Shown here in pieces: positions 9,504 through 18,371 of a stretch of 64,000 bases of DNA. Positions within the stretch are counted from its first letter, which is position 1; every line of letters begins with the position of its first letter. The translations under genes and the position numbers were made by a program. Below the pieces are notes generated by a model. That model made no database searches, was not told where the DNA came from, and worked only from the letters and a program-made list of their open reading frames with translations. The stretch comes from Bradyrhizobium sp. BTAi1 (GTDB taxonomy: Bacteria; Pseudomonadota; Alphaproteobacteria; Rhizobiales; Xanthobacteraceae), in the NCBI RefSeq assembly GCF_000015165.1, contig NC_009485.1, positions 5,165,501 through 5,229,500 of the forward strand, in the 5' to 3' direction.

Positions 9504-9785
9504 ATGGACGACACTCCACTCTCTGACCCTACCGTGACCGAGACCAGCACGCCCGCCGAGCCGCCGAAGGATCCGGTGGTCGCGGCGGCCCCGAAGGCCA
9601 GGCGCGCGGCCAAGAAGGCAGCGAAGAAGACCTCCAAGAAGGCTGCACCCAAGCGGGCCGCCGCCAAAGCCAAGAAGGTCGCGACCAAAAAGTCGGCCAA
9701 AAAGACCGTGAAGAAGGCCGCCAAGAAGACTGCGAAGAAGACGGCGAAAAAGGTCGCCAAGAAGACGAAGAAGGCCAAGCGCTAA
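9504..9785 (+). CDS. Lys/Ala-rich histone H1-like protein
   Basis: 93 residues. After an acidic, Pro-rich N-terminus of about 28 residues the protein is almost only Lys, Ala, Thr and Arg in KKAAKK/KKTAKK repeats, like bacterial H1-type nucleoid proteins. The ATG at 9504 follows a GGGGGACC ribosome site, better than an in-frame ATG 66 bp upstream. It probably binds DNA nonspecifically. Homology is hard to assign because the composition is so biased. Confidence 0.75.
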   Translation: MDDTPLSDPTVTETSTPAEPPKDPVVAAAPKARRAAKKAAKKTSKKAAPKRAAAKAKKVATKKSAKKTVKKAAKKTAKKTAKKVAKKTKKAKR

Positions 9786-10209
9786 TCCGCTTGGTCGGGA
9801 CTGAAGGCAGCAGGCGATCGCTTGCACTGCCGGTCTCGGCGAAACAATCCAGTGCCCGGTAGTGGGGACGATCTGGCGCTGGATTGTTTCGTGGATTGCT
9901 CGATACGAAGACGCTGAGTTTGGACAGCGGCGTCCGCAGAGCTGATAGCGGACAATTGACGATCGCCACGCGGCGATTGGCCGGGTTGCCGCCTCAGGCT
10001 GCTGCATTCGGAACATCGTCCCGGGCTGGGCTCCGACCTTTTTCGATGTTCGAAGGTGCGCAACCACCAAGGTAACGATGGGGTTTGGACAGAGGCTGAT
10101 TGGCTGCCGAAGATTTGGCAAGAGATGCCGTATTGTGCCTCCCTCCCCGGCCCTTTGACGTTAGACTGCGCAGGCGACCTGCTGTCGTCTGCTTCCTTGG
10201 AGACACCAC
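9786..10209. other. Intergenic region with one long hairpin
   Basis: 424 bp without a convincing gene. It contains a 17-bp inverted repeat (9840-9856 and 9875-9891, one mismatch, loop 18 nt) built on CGAAACAATCCAGTGCC. There is no T-run after the stem, so a simple intrinsic terminator is not obvious. Nothing else recognised. Confidence 0.5.
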
Positions 10210-10470
10210 ATGAGCAAGCTTCCCATGTTCGTCGCCGCCTTGATCCTGGCTGCAGCCACCCTGGTTCCCGCGGCATCGGAGGCCCGCAGTCATCATCGTC
10301 ACCACCACCACCATCACGGCCTGCCTTACACGATCAGCTTCCTGCACAATTACGGGCCCGGTCCGCTGCCTGGCACCTTCGCCTTCTATGACGGCCCTTC
10401 GACCAATCACTGCTACCAGAGCGCGGCGACCTATATCGGCCAGGACCGCCGCCGCCATCCCTGCTTCTGA
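10210..10470 (+). CDS. Small exported His-rich protein
   Basis: 86 residues. A clear signal peptide (MSKLPMFVAALILAAATLVPAAS) is followed by SHHRHHHHHHG, then a short Pro/Tyr/Phe-rich segment with two cysteines (NHCYQ and PCF). A TTGGAGACACC ribosome site precedes the ATG. The His cluster suggests periplasmic metal binding, but no family was recognised. Confidence 0.7.
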   Translation: MSKLPMFVAALILAAATLVPAASEARSHHRHHHHHHGLPYTISFLHNYGPGPLPGTFAFYDGPSTNHCYQSAATYIGQDRRRHPCF

Positions 10471-10603
10471 TGGGGTTATCGACGCCGTTGCGGCAGTCTG
10501 CGCATTCGGCCGATCTCGAATGTCGTGCACCCGAGCGCCGCGAAGGCTGGCCTTGCCCCGCCAAGTCTGATATCGAGGGCCTCGCCGGTTCGGCCTGCAC
10601 ATT

Positions 10604-10645
10604 TTGCGCTCGTAGCTCAGCTGGATAGAGCATCGGATTTCGATT
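10604..10645 (+). repeat. Left border of element 1: 5' half of tRNA-Arg (attL)
   Basis: 42 bp identical to 26446-26487. From 10606 it is nt 1-40 of tRNA-Arg(TCG): acceptor 5' strand, D arm, and the anticodon stem and loop. After 10645 the sequence diverges (GCGCC instead of CCGAG), so the T arm and acceptor 3' strand are missing and this copy cannot be a tRNA. It marks the original chromosomal 5' end of the tRNA gene, cut at the anticodon loop by integration of the element whose integrase starts 200 bp downstream. Confidence 0.88.
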
Positions 10646-10845
10646 GCGCCGACATCGTCCTTCAAGGCGCAACACTCCCCCTCAGTAACACCCCTCCCCG
10701 ACGGCCAAAAACCCCATGTTTTTCAGGGGATATGGCATAGTGTGGCTCATTGGTGCTATCAATGAGCCGCAGTCCAAAACGCCCTCATTTGTTTACGCTT
10801 GGTTTACGCGCGCGAGGGTGCTCTTAGGCTGGGGGAGAGCATCGG

Positions 10846-12150
10846 ATGGCGAAAGGAATGCTCACGGCTACGGCCGTGCTGAAGCTCAAGCCGGGCGAGC
10901 ACCGGGTTGAGGTGCCCGACTCGGGCGCCCCTGGATTGCGCCTCGTGGTTCACCCGAGCGGGCGCAAGGTGTGGGCGATGCGCTTCCGCCGCCCCGGCGG
11001 CAAGCAGGGCAATCTGACCCTTGGACCCCTGGACACGACCGGCGACGAAACCCGCGCTCCGCAGATCGGCCACCCCCTCACCCTGACCGCCGCTCGCGTG
11101 CTGGCCAACGAGATCGCCCGGCAGCGCGCGCAGGATATCGACGTCATCGCGGTCCAGCGCAGCGACCGGCACCGCAAGCGTCTCCAGATCGAAGAGCGCA
11201 GCGCCAACAGCTTCGCAGACGCGGCGAAGCTCTTCATCCAGGAGCGGACGACCCGCAAGACCGGCGAGAAGCCCCGCCGCTGGATCGAGGAGGCACGCCT
11301 CCTCGGCTGGGACTTCTCCAAGGACGAGCCTGCGATCGTCAAGGGCGGCTTGGCGGACCGCTTCCGCGACAAGCCGGTGCTGGACTTCGACGGCGACGAA
11401 ATCTACGCGCTGATCGCCGAGGCGCGGCGACACGGCGTTCCGGGGATGGCTCGCAGGAGCGCCGCTCCATCCGACGCGCGCGGCCGGCACATGGCCGCCG
11501 CCCTGTCCGCCTTGTTCAAATGGCTGCACCGAGAGCGGCGCATCAAGGTCAACCCGGTTCTTGGCCTGAGCAAGCCGCCGAACTCTCCGTCCCGGCGCAG
11601 GTTCCTGAGCGACGCTGAGATCAAGAAGTTCTGGGCGGCGTGCACGACCCTCGGCTCCCCGTTCGGCCCCATGCTGAAGCTGTTGCTGCTCACCGGACAG
11701 CGGCTGAACGAGATCGCAAGGCTGCACGACACCGAGCTGACGGACGAGGCAATCCGGCTTCCGGGAAGCCGCACGAAGAACGCCCTGCCCCACGACGTGC
11801 CGCTCTCGTCGCTCGCCAAGGAAGTGCTGGCGGAGGTGCAGCGCGTGCCGAACAGCAAGTACGTGTTCAGCACGAACGGCCGCGCGCCCGTGAGCGGCTT
11901 CTCCAAGGCAAAGTCAAGGATAGACGACCTGCTCAACATCGAGCCCTGGGTGTTCCACGACCTCCGCAGATCGGCGGCAACGGGCATGGCCGAGATCGGC
12001 ATCCAGCCGCACGTCATCGAGGCGATCCTGAACCACATCAGCGGACACAAGGCGAGCGTGGCCGGGATCTACAATCGCGCTGCCTATGCAAATGAAAAGC
12101 GCGAGGCGCTGGAGAAGTGGGCGGAGCACCTGCGGAGGGTCGTGTCGTGA
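10846..12150 (+). CDS. int: Tyrosine-type site-specific integrase (element 1)
   Basis: 434 residues with an N-terminal arm-binding domain of the DUF4102 type (about 1-85), a core-binding segment and the catalytic domain. Catalytic residues seen: Arg near 286 (TGQRLNEI), HxxR near 371 (HDLRRSAA), and the nucleophile Tyr near 409 (AGIYNR). It lies just inside the left att repeat and is presumably the enzyme that cut the tRNA-Arg anticodon loop. It overlaps the next gene by 4 bp. Confidence 0.93.
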   Translation: MAKGMLTATAVLKLKPGEHRVEVPDSGAPGLRLVVHPSGRKVWAMRFRRPGGKQGNLTLGPLDTTGDETRAPQIGHPLTLTAARVLANEIARQRAQDIDVIAVQRSDRHRKRLQIEERSANSFADAAKLFIQERTTRKTGEKPRRWIEEARLLGWDFSKDEPAIVKGGLADRFRDKPVLDFDGDEIYALIAEARRHGVPGMARRSAAPSDARGRHMAAALSALFKWLHRERRIKVNPVLGLSKPPNSPSRRRFLSDAEIKKFWAACTTLGSPFGPMLKLLLLTGQRLNEIARLHDTELTDEAIRLPGSRTKNALPHDVPLSSLAKEVLAEVQRVPNSKYVFSTNGRAPVSGFSKAKSRIDDLLNIEPWVFHDLRRSAATGMAEIGIQPHVIEAILNHISGHKASVAGIYNRAAYANEKREALEKWAEHLRRVVS

Positions 12151-12623
12151 GCGATGAACTTCCAAAATGGGAATGTAATACCGCTCGCGAGAAGTTGGCG
12201 ATGACCCAATGGGTCAACCATCAGCTCAACATGATGGACCTTGAAGAACTCCAGCGAGACCTCTCTGGTAAAAACGCCATTGATCCCGCGAACTATCTAG
12301 AATGGGCGATAGAGCAAGCAGATATTGAACGTGACATTAGACCTTTGAAAGACGCACTGCCCTACCTTGCTCGGTTCTTACGATTGCCAAAGAAGGGACA
12401 CGGCAAGCGCCTCCCGTCCCGTCAGTACAATCCGACCAAGCGAGCAGCAGAAGACGTCCGGCGCATCCGTGCACTTTGGAAACAGCACTACAGCAAGGTA
12501 AAGCGTACGACCGAGCCGTCCGCAGAGAGCATCGCGGCGGACCGGTGGGATACAAACGAAGAAGCCTTGTTCAACGAACTAAAGAAGTCCCATCGCCGAG
12601 CAAAATCCCCCAAAAGACCCTAG
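12147..12623 (+). CDS. Hypothetical protein coupled to the integrase
   Basis: 158 residues. The GTG at 12147 overlaps the integrase stop (GTGA), so this start is preferred over an ATG 30 bp upstream inside int. It is charged and helical, with a basic segment near the middle (RLPKKGHGKRLPSRQ) and a basic C-terminus. No family recognised. AT content is slightly higher than in int. Confidence 0.7.
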   Translation: MSDELPKWECNTAREKLAMTQWVNHQLNMMDLEELQRDLSGKNAIDPANYLEWAIEQADIERDIRPLKDALPYLARFLRLPKKGHGKRLPSRQYNPTKRAAEDVRRIRALWKQHYSKVKRTTEPSAESIAADRWDTNEEALFNELKKSHRRAKSPKRP

Positions 12624-12702
12624 TCTTCCAGGGGCAGCATCTTTTCCACGTCCGCCGTACTGATTCTCAGACAGCCGCAAGGCGCAACTGAGGACCGCAG
12701 GA

Positions 12703-13056
12703 ATGGCGACGGCAGGCAGGCGCTCCGCGCACCATGATCTAGAACTTCCAAATCTCAACAACGCTACGCGCGTCTCAGCTCGCCTAGAGACGGCCAGACC
12801 ACGAGCCTTGTTCGGCCTGCGCGCGCCCGTCCCGGTCCCCGCAGACGCAAAGTTCATCACGGCCCGCCAGTACTGCGACCGCTTGGGCGGCATCTCGTTT
12901 ACGACCCTGGCGCGCATGCTCGCTCGCGATCCCGACATGCCCCGGCCGATCTACTTCGCCAATCGCATCCGCTTCTTCGAATTGGCCGCTATCGAGGCGT
13001 ACGAGCGACTGTGCGAAGTGCGGACTGCTGCGAAGGCGCTCACTGTAAATAGCTGA
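12703..13056 (+). CDS. AlpA-like helix-turn-helix regulator/excisionase
   Basis: 117 residues. The C-terminal half (ITARQYCDRLGGISFTTLARML, then MPRPIYFANRIRFFELAAIEAYE) has the AlpA/MerR-like winged helix-turn-helix pattern of phage and satellite excisionase-regulators, including the R..FF motif before the last helix. The N-terminal 45 residues look disordered, and the true start may be further in. Location between integrase and replication gene fits a regulator of excision. Confidence 0.7.
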   Translation: MATAGRRSAHHDLELPNLNNATRVSARLETARPRALFGLRAPVPVPADAKFITARQYCDRLGGISFTTLARMLARDPDMPRPIYFANRIRFFELAAIEAYERLCEVRTAAKALTVNS

Positions 13057-13060
13057 ACTT

Positions 13061-13228
13061 ATGGATGGCCCAGTCGATCCGATCTTGAACGCGTTCTATT
13101 CGTTGGCCGGCGAGTTGCTGGCAACTGAGGAAGAGGTACGCCGCAACAGTCGCAAAGCTGCGCAATCAATCCCGCGCGGACCATTCAAATTCTACGCGCT
13201 CCCGGCGGATAGCAAGGGACCACACTGA
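13061..13228 (+). CDS. Small hypothetical protein
   Basis: 55 residues, starting 4 bp after the preceding stop (MDGPVDPILNAFYSLAGELL...) and ending 14 bp before the next start. Length, frame continuity and tight packing support it as real; no motif recognised. Lambda Cro-sized accessory peptides are common at this place in satellites. Confidence 0.45.
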   Translation: MDGPVDPILNAFYSLAGELLATEEEVRRNSRKAAQSIPRGPFKFYALPADSKGPH

Positions 13229-13242
13229 GAACGGCAAGGAAG

Positions 13243-13551
13243 ATGTCAGATCAGACCTTGGATATCCAGCGCGCGAAACTTTTGAAGATGCGCGAAGCCC
13301 TGCAGATCCTACTCGGGCAGTTTCGCAATCAGCTCGCTTCGAACATTATCGACCCAAACCTACGCGACACCCTACAGCGCAATATCATAGGCTGCGAGCA
13401 AGCTATTGCTCAGGCCGACCCCGTCGAGGTTGCCAATTTTGATCACTGTCAGATCGGACTTATGGCCTTGCGCATGGCTAAGAAGTACAGGGAGATTGCC
13501 GGTGACGGAGATGATGGCCTGCCCCTCGTTCCTCCCGATCGGCCGCATTGA
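13243..13551 (+). CDS. Hypothetical helical protein
   Basis: 102 residues, mostly helical, with heptad-like hydrophobics (QRAKLLKMREALQILLGQF) and no recognised domain. An AAGGAAG ribosome site precedes the ATG. Part of the + strand early gene run of element 1. Confidence 0.6.
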   Translation: MSDQTLDIQRAKLLKMREALQILLGQFRNQLASNIIDPNLRDTLQRNIIGCEQAIAQADPVEVANFDHCQIGLMALRMAKKYREIAGDGDDGLPLVPPDRPH

Positions 13552-13712
13552 CCGCGCCCGTAGAGAACGCAGCCAAAGCCCCCTAGATTTACTAGGCGCA
13601 GCTATGCGTTTTCTCTGTCTACCCATAAATCACCCGCAAAAATGCAGGTTTGCAAAACAATACGAAGCAGTGAGAACTAGCAAGGGTTAAATCCAAGCGA
13701 GGAGAATACACC

Positions 13713-13889
13713 ATGCCCAAGTGGCGGCACACCGAAGCAGCCAAGAGGAAGATCAGCGAGTCGAAGAGAGGCCGCGCATGCAGTCCAGAGACGAAGGCCA
13801 AGATATCTGCGACGATGAAGCGGCGGTGGCGCGTCGAATTCAAGCGCATCGACGCAGACACTGAACTGGCTGCAACGAGCGCAGCTTAA
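13713..13889 (+). CDS. Small basic NUMOD3-like DNA-binding peptide
   Basis: 58 residues, preceded by a good ribosome site (GCGAGGAGAA). The motif HTEAAKRKISESKRGRACS followed by PETKAKISATMKRRW is a tandem of the K-x-K-I-S-x-[ST]-x-K-G type seen in NUMOD3 modules that help homing endonucleases bind DNA. Here it stands alone without a nuclease domain. Assignment is from motif resemblance only. Confidence 0.6.
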   Translation: MPKWRHTEAAKRKISESKRGRACSPETKAKISATMKRRWRVEFKRIDADTELAATSAA

Positions 13890-14098
13890 GGCCTGCCGCG
13901 CACGCGCGGCAGCTAGATCCACCGGCCTGCGCGATCGTACCGCGGATCGCGCCCATTGCATCACCCAAGCCGGAAGCGGTCCATTGCAGTCCCCCACTTA
14001 GGTTCAGATCAACACGCGCTGCCGCGTGCGCGGCTCTGCGCAAACGAAAAGCCGCGCCAGGGTTGGCACACCCGGGCGCGGCGAAGTGGAGAATATTC

Positions 14099-14299
14099 AT
14101 GAGCAAGAACGATGTATCGGGAAGCGGCGGAGGACGCAAGTCTCCGCTATCGTCGAAGAGGCGCGCAGGCCACACGCTGCCCTTCCTGACGCGCAGAGAG
14201 CGGGCTGCTCGCATTGCGCAGCTTCAACTCGCACTCTTCGATTGCAGACGGAACAAGTGGATCGAATTGACGTCGGCCGTGATGGAGCGCTCGTCATGA
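14099..14299 (+). CDS. Small basic hypothetical protein upstream of the primase
   Basis: 66 residues starting MSKNDVSGSGGGRK, with a GTGGAG ribosome site 9 bp before the ATG. The last four bases overlap the start of the primase gene (ATGA), which fixes both boundaries and implies translational coupling. Arg/Lys-rich; no family recognised. Confidence 0.6.
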   Translation: MSKNDVSGSGGGRKSPLSSKRRAGHTLPFLTRRERAARIAQLQLALFDCRRNKWIELTSAVMERSS

Positions 14300-16782
14300 G
14301 GGCTGCGCTTCCATCGGCTGGATCAGGAGCCGAAAATTCCTTCTTGCGATACGCCGACTGGCTTCCCGATCACCTTGATGAAGCGGAGCCGACTTCCGAC
14401 GTCCTTGTCAGCCGCGTCCGAAGTCCCGCGCCACTCGAACAAATTCGCGCCGAGCCCCCTCACAATCCAGCTAGCACAGAAGAAGTTGGACTTACTGTAG
14501 GGTCAGTATCTGCTGTCTCCCTTCTCGACGCCACACCGAAGCGGTACCCCATCGCCATTTCTGACCACAGGATGCCCGTCGCTTTCTTCAACAACGAGCG
14601 GGGGACCAAACTGACTTCTGAGGAAGTGACGCTCGGCGAGCTCGCCGAGCGCATATGGTCAGCGGAGGCTCCGACAAAGCAGCAGTTGCCCCTCCTTAGG
14701 GGCAGTCGGTTCGGCGACGACCGCAATCCCAAGACACGCAGCCTACGGCACAACGCGAACGTGCTTTCGTTCAGCATGGTCCATCTTGACTACGACAAGG
14801 AACAGATGTCGTTCCAAGATGCGGTAGCTCGGCTGAAGGCCGCCGGCATTCGCGGAATAGTCCACAGCAGCCCAAGCTATACGACGGACCGGCCAAGGTT
14901 GCGCCTGCTTTTACCAACTTCCCGCGAGCGGCCGCCGTCAGAGTACGCCAGCCTGTCGCGGGCGGCGGCCGCAAAACTCGACATCGAGGTCGGACCCGAG
15001 AGCTATACGCTCTCGCAGGCATTCTACTACGGCACGGCCCGCAAGATCGAGATCAGCAAAGGCGTCTGGGTGGACGGGACTCCGGTCAGGACCGAGATCG
15101 TCGATGGCGACTTCGCCGATATCGTCTTGGCCGACGCCTGCTCGTCTCCGGCCGAAGTCGGCTCACCACAGCGCGAACGCGGCCGACCGCTCAAGAACAC
15201 CGCTCCGGCGGACCGCGCGGAGGTCGAGCGTGCATTGGAAGTCATTGCAAGCGACGACTACCAAGTATGGCTCAGGATCGGCGCTGCCCTGCATGACGAA
15301 TTCGGGGACGAAGGATTCGACCTATTCGACCGATGGTCGGCGAAGTCCGACAAGTACGACAATCGCGAAGTCGAGCGAAAGTGGGAGGACTGCAAGGAGC
15401 TGACGCAATGCACGATCGGCACGGTTTTCCACTATGCAAACGAAACCTGCCCAGACTGGAAGCGGCGAGAGGGAGCGTCGCGGCCGAGGTGGCGGGAGCA
15501 GTTCAAGACCGGTGAGCCGAAGCCCACGCTGCACAACGCCCGCGTCGCGCTCAACGCGCTCGGGATCAAGTGCAAGCAAGATGTCTTTCAATCACGCCTC
15601 TTCATCGGCCACACGGGCGAAGTCTCGCACGAGGTTCAGCAGTTGGCCGGAGAACTATCGGACGACGCGATCATTGCCTTGCGTAGAATAGCGTCCGATG
15701 CTTTCGGCGCCAACTTCGGCAGCGAGGTGATGCTGGACGCGGTCCGGTCGATCGCGATCGATCACCAGTACGATCCCGTCTGCGATATGCTGGACGAGGC
15801 AGAAGCCGCGTGGGACGGAGAACCCCGCCTGGATCGTATGGCGGTGGACTACCTCAACGCCGAGGATACACTGGTCAACCGAGCATTCATTCGCAAGACC
15901 ATGATCGCCGCGGTCCGGCGGGCGAGGCATCCAGGCTGCAAGTTCGACAACATCACCGTTCTCGAGAGCCCGGAGGGCTGGAACAAGAGCGGCTTCTGGC
16001 GGGTCATCGCCGGGGACCAGTTTTATTCCGACGAGAGCATCATCGGCCGGCAGTCCCGCGAAATTCAAGAACAACTCTCGACGGTATGGATCCACGAGAA
16101 TGCCGAACTCGCGGGCATGAAGAAGCAGGAAGTCGAGACGGTGAAGGCCTACGCGAGCCGTCAAGAAGATATTGCCCGCCCAGCCTACGGTCGGGTGGTC
16201 AAGCGGCAGCCCAGGCACTCGATCGATGTCGGCACGACGAACGCAGACACCTACCTACAATCGCAAACGGGAAATCGCCGGTTCTGGCCCATCAAAGTGC
16301 TCGCCCCGATAGATCTGGACAAGCTGAAGCGCGACCGGATCCAACTGCTCGGGGAGGCCGCAGCCTACGAGAAACGCGGAGAGGCGATCACGCTCGATCC
16401 TTCACTATGGAGCGCAGCAGGTGTCGAGCAGGATGCGCGCCGCATCCGTGATCCCTGGGAGGATATCTTGGACGACATGCCGACGCATGCGTACATCGAC
16501 CAGAACGGACATGCGGAACATATCCGCGTCCGTCCGGGAGAGCAGGAGCCCGTCGGCGCCGTTCGCATAATTCATGTTGTTGGCGACCGGCAGTGCGTCG
16601 CCACCGCAACGTTGCTCCAGCACGTGCTTCAGGTGCCTCGCGAGCGGCAAACGCAGACGATAACGATGCGGCTGAGCACAACCATGAAGCAGGTCGGGTG
16701 GGAGCGCCACCATGACAAGCTGGTCATCGACGGGCAGCGTGTTCGAGGCTATTGGCGCTCTCTGCCCCAACGTGAGGAGTAA
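14296..16782 (+). CDS. Primase-polymerase/VapE-family replication protein
   Basis: 828 residues from the ATG that overlaps the preceding stop; an upstream in-frame extension of 90 codons is less likely. The N-terminal half looks like an archaeo-eukaryotic primase: LDYDKEQ near residue 165, HSSPSYT and RLRLLLPTSRERP about 45 residues later. A PriCT-2-like segment lies at about 308-372 (EVERALEVIASDDYQVWLRIG). The C-terminal VapE (virulence-associated E) helicase-like domain starts near 530, with P-loop region LESPEGWNKSGFW at 555-567 and QTGNRRFWPI. It should prime and unwind element DNA. The P-loop is a variant (GWNKS). Confidence 0.85.
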   Translation: MRAALPSAGSGAENSFLRYADWLPDHLDEAEPTSDVLVSRVRSPAPLEQIRAEPPHNPASTEEVGLTVGSVSAVSLLDATPKRYPIAISDHRMPVAFFNNERGTKLTSEEVTLGELAERIWSAEAPTKQQLPLLRGSRFGDDRNPKTRSLRHNANVLSFSMVHLDYDKEQMSFQDAVARLKAAGIRGIVHSSPSYTTDRPRLRLLLPTSRERPPSEYASLSRAAAAKLDIEVGPESYTLSQAFYYGTARKIEISKGVWVDGTPVRTEIVDGDFADIVLADACSSPAEVGSPQRERGRPLKNTAPADRAEVERALEVIASDDYQVWLRIGAALHDEFGDEGFDLFDRWSAKSDKYDNREVERKWEDCKELTQCTIGTVFHYANETCPDWKRREGASRPRWREQFKTGEPKPTLHNARVALNALGIKCKQDVFQSRLFIGHTGEVSHEVQQLAGELSDDAIIALRRIASDAFGANFGSEVMLDAVRSIAIDHQYDPVCDMLDEAEAAWDGEPRLDRMAVDYLNAEDTLVNRAFIRKTMIAAVRRARHPGCKFDNITVLESPEGWNKSGFWRVIAGDQFYSDESIIGRQSREIQEQLSTVWIHENAELAGMKKQEVETVKAYASRQEDIARPAYGRVVKRQPRHSIDVGTTNADTYLQSQTGNRRFWPIKVLAPIDLDKLKRDRIQLLGEAAAYEKRGEAITLDPSLWSAAGVEQDARRIRDPWEDILDDMPTHAYIDQNGHAEHIRVRPGEQEPVGAVRIIHVVGDRQCVATATLLQHVLQVPRERQTQTITMRLSTTMKQVGWERHHDKLVIDGQRVRGYWRSLPQREE

Positions 16783-17568
16783 GGCCTACTCCGTTCGCCC
16801 GGCCTGCGCGCCCGACCCGCCCGACCGCGCATCCATAGGTCGGGCGGCAAAAAATGACGACAGAACAGTAGCTTGCCCAACCCGCCCAACCTCGCCCGGC
16901 CTGTGCGCCTATAGTCCCTACGAATTGGGATCGCCGCTTTCCTGCACAGTCGTGCGCAAGCTGCATCCGTAGTAAGTCTTATATAATGGTTGGGCGAGGT
17001 TGGGCGGTCGGGCAAATGACTGCAACGGCTACGATTTTTCTCGCCCGACCTGTGAAGGCGTGGTCGGGCGAGGTCGGGCGGGCAAAGCCCTCCCCCGCAT
17101 TGCAGGCAGACGTCAGCGTTCTCGGATACTCGGCACGGAGCGCGACGGTGCGTCAGTCCCCAGCCCTATGGCTCTCCCCGGGCACGAACTTCCAAAACCT
17201 CAAGCCAGAAAGAAAATGAGCCCTGGCCCCCGCCCGCGCCGGGGCGTCAGATCGCATTAGGAGCCCACCGGCGCGACTTCGCTGCCCCTGGCAGCACAAC
17301 CACCCCACTGCTCCTGTACCGCGCTCCTCCGAGTCCCGTAGCACCGGCATGGCCAACCAGATCGCATTAGACGCGCGCCGGTGCGTCTTCAGCGTCCCGC
17401 CCTTGGTGATGTGACCCAGAGCGAAGCGCCGCGCCCACCGCGCCTATGCGCTAATCGCCAGGGCCGCATCCGACGCGATGCAGCACCGCGTTCGCTGCGG
17501 TGTACGGAAAAAATGGCAACCGGCAGAACGGGTCAACCCTGGTCGCTATGTCTCAACGGAGCCCCACG
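16783..17568. other. Non-coding region with iteron-like GGTYGGGCG repeats; candidate origin
   Basis: 786 bp without a convincing gene, directly after the primase/helicase gene. Short repeats of the form GGT(C/T)GGGCG and their complements occur in both orientations near 16808-16845, 16874-16898, 16988-17013 and 17042-17082. An AT-rich stretch (16975-16988) lies between the clusters. Satellite and plasmid replicons with their own primase/helicase often keep an iteron origin beside it. The rest (17110-17568) shows nothing recognisable. Confidence 0.5.
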
Positions 17569-18213
17569 ATGAAGCCCGCAGTCGCCTACGTCCGCGTCTC
17601 CACCGGCAGGCAAGGCAAGTCCGGCCTTGGCCTGGAGGCCCAGCAGGCGGCGCTCGCCCGCTTCGCCGAGGCCGAGGGCTACGAGTTCGTCCAGTTGTTC
17701 ACCGAGGTTGAGACCGGTAAGGGCGCTGACGCCCTTGAACGCCGCCCGCAGCTAGCCGCCGCGCTCAAGACGGCGAAGAAGCACAAGGCGCCGATCATCG
17801 TGGCCAAGCTGGACCGGCTCTCCCGCGACGTGCACTTCATCAGCGGCCTGATGATGCACCGGACGCCCTTCATCGTGGCGGAGCTCGGCGCCGACGCCGA
17901 TCCGTTCATGCTCCACGTCTACGCAGCCCTCGCCGAGAAGGAGCGCCGCCTCATCAGCCAGCGCACGCGCGACGCGCTCGCGGCCAAGAAGGCGCAGGGC
18001 GTCAAGCTCGGCGGCCTCAACGCCAAGGGCATCGCCAACCGCGAGGAGGCACTGCGGCGCGCCGAGCAGTTGCGTCCCGTGCTCGCCGAACTCGCTGGTT
18101 TGTCCCCCGCCAAGATGGCATCGGAGCTCAACGCGCGCACCATTCCTGCACCGCAAGGCGGTCAATGGCACGCGGCGACCGTCAAGAGGGTGCTAAGCCG
18201 CCTCTCCTCTTGA
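17569..18213 (+). CDS. Serine recombinase (resolvase/invertase type)
   Basis: 214 residues starting MKPAVAYVRVSTGRQG; the nucleophile is Ser11. The resolvase fold follows, with KLDRLSRDVHF (near residue 80) and EKERRLISQRTRDAL (near 125), and a C-terminal helix-turn-helix (SPAKMASELNARTI). The ATG at 17569 is chosen because the conserved strand begins there. It is a second, different recombinase in element 1; it might resolve multimers or invert DNA. The target site is not known. Confidence 0.85.
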   Translation: MKPAVAYVRVSTGRQGKSGLGLEAQQAALARFAEAEGYEFVQLFTEVETGKGADALERRPQLAAALKTAKKHKAPIIVAKLDRLSRDVHFISGLMMHRTPFIVAELGADADPFMLHVYAALAEKERRLISQRTRDALAAKKAQGVKLGGLNAKGIANREEALRRAEQLRPVLAELAGLSPAKMASELNARTIPAPQGGQWHAATVKRVLSRLSS

Positions 18214-18371
18214 AAAAAGGTAGTTGAAAAGGCAAACGCCCAAGGTAGTTGGCCGACCGAGTCCGCCCCGACGAATTCGGGACGCTTGAGCATCCATCGT
18301 AGCTTCGACCCCTTGCCTTACAACTAGGCAAAGCTAAATTGAGGCCCAACCTTCTTCCAATCGGATAGTGA

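Noticed and set aside
10606..10645. A second functional tRNA-Arg at the left border
   Set aside because: Only nt 1-40 are present; the T arm and acceptor 3' strand are replaced, so it cannot fold as a tRNA.
16800..17090. CRISPR array or degraded gene after the primase
   Set aside because: Repeats are too short and irregular, in both orientations, with no constant spacer length; no long frame with motifs covers the region.
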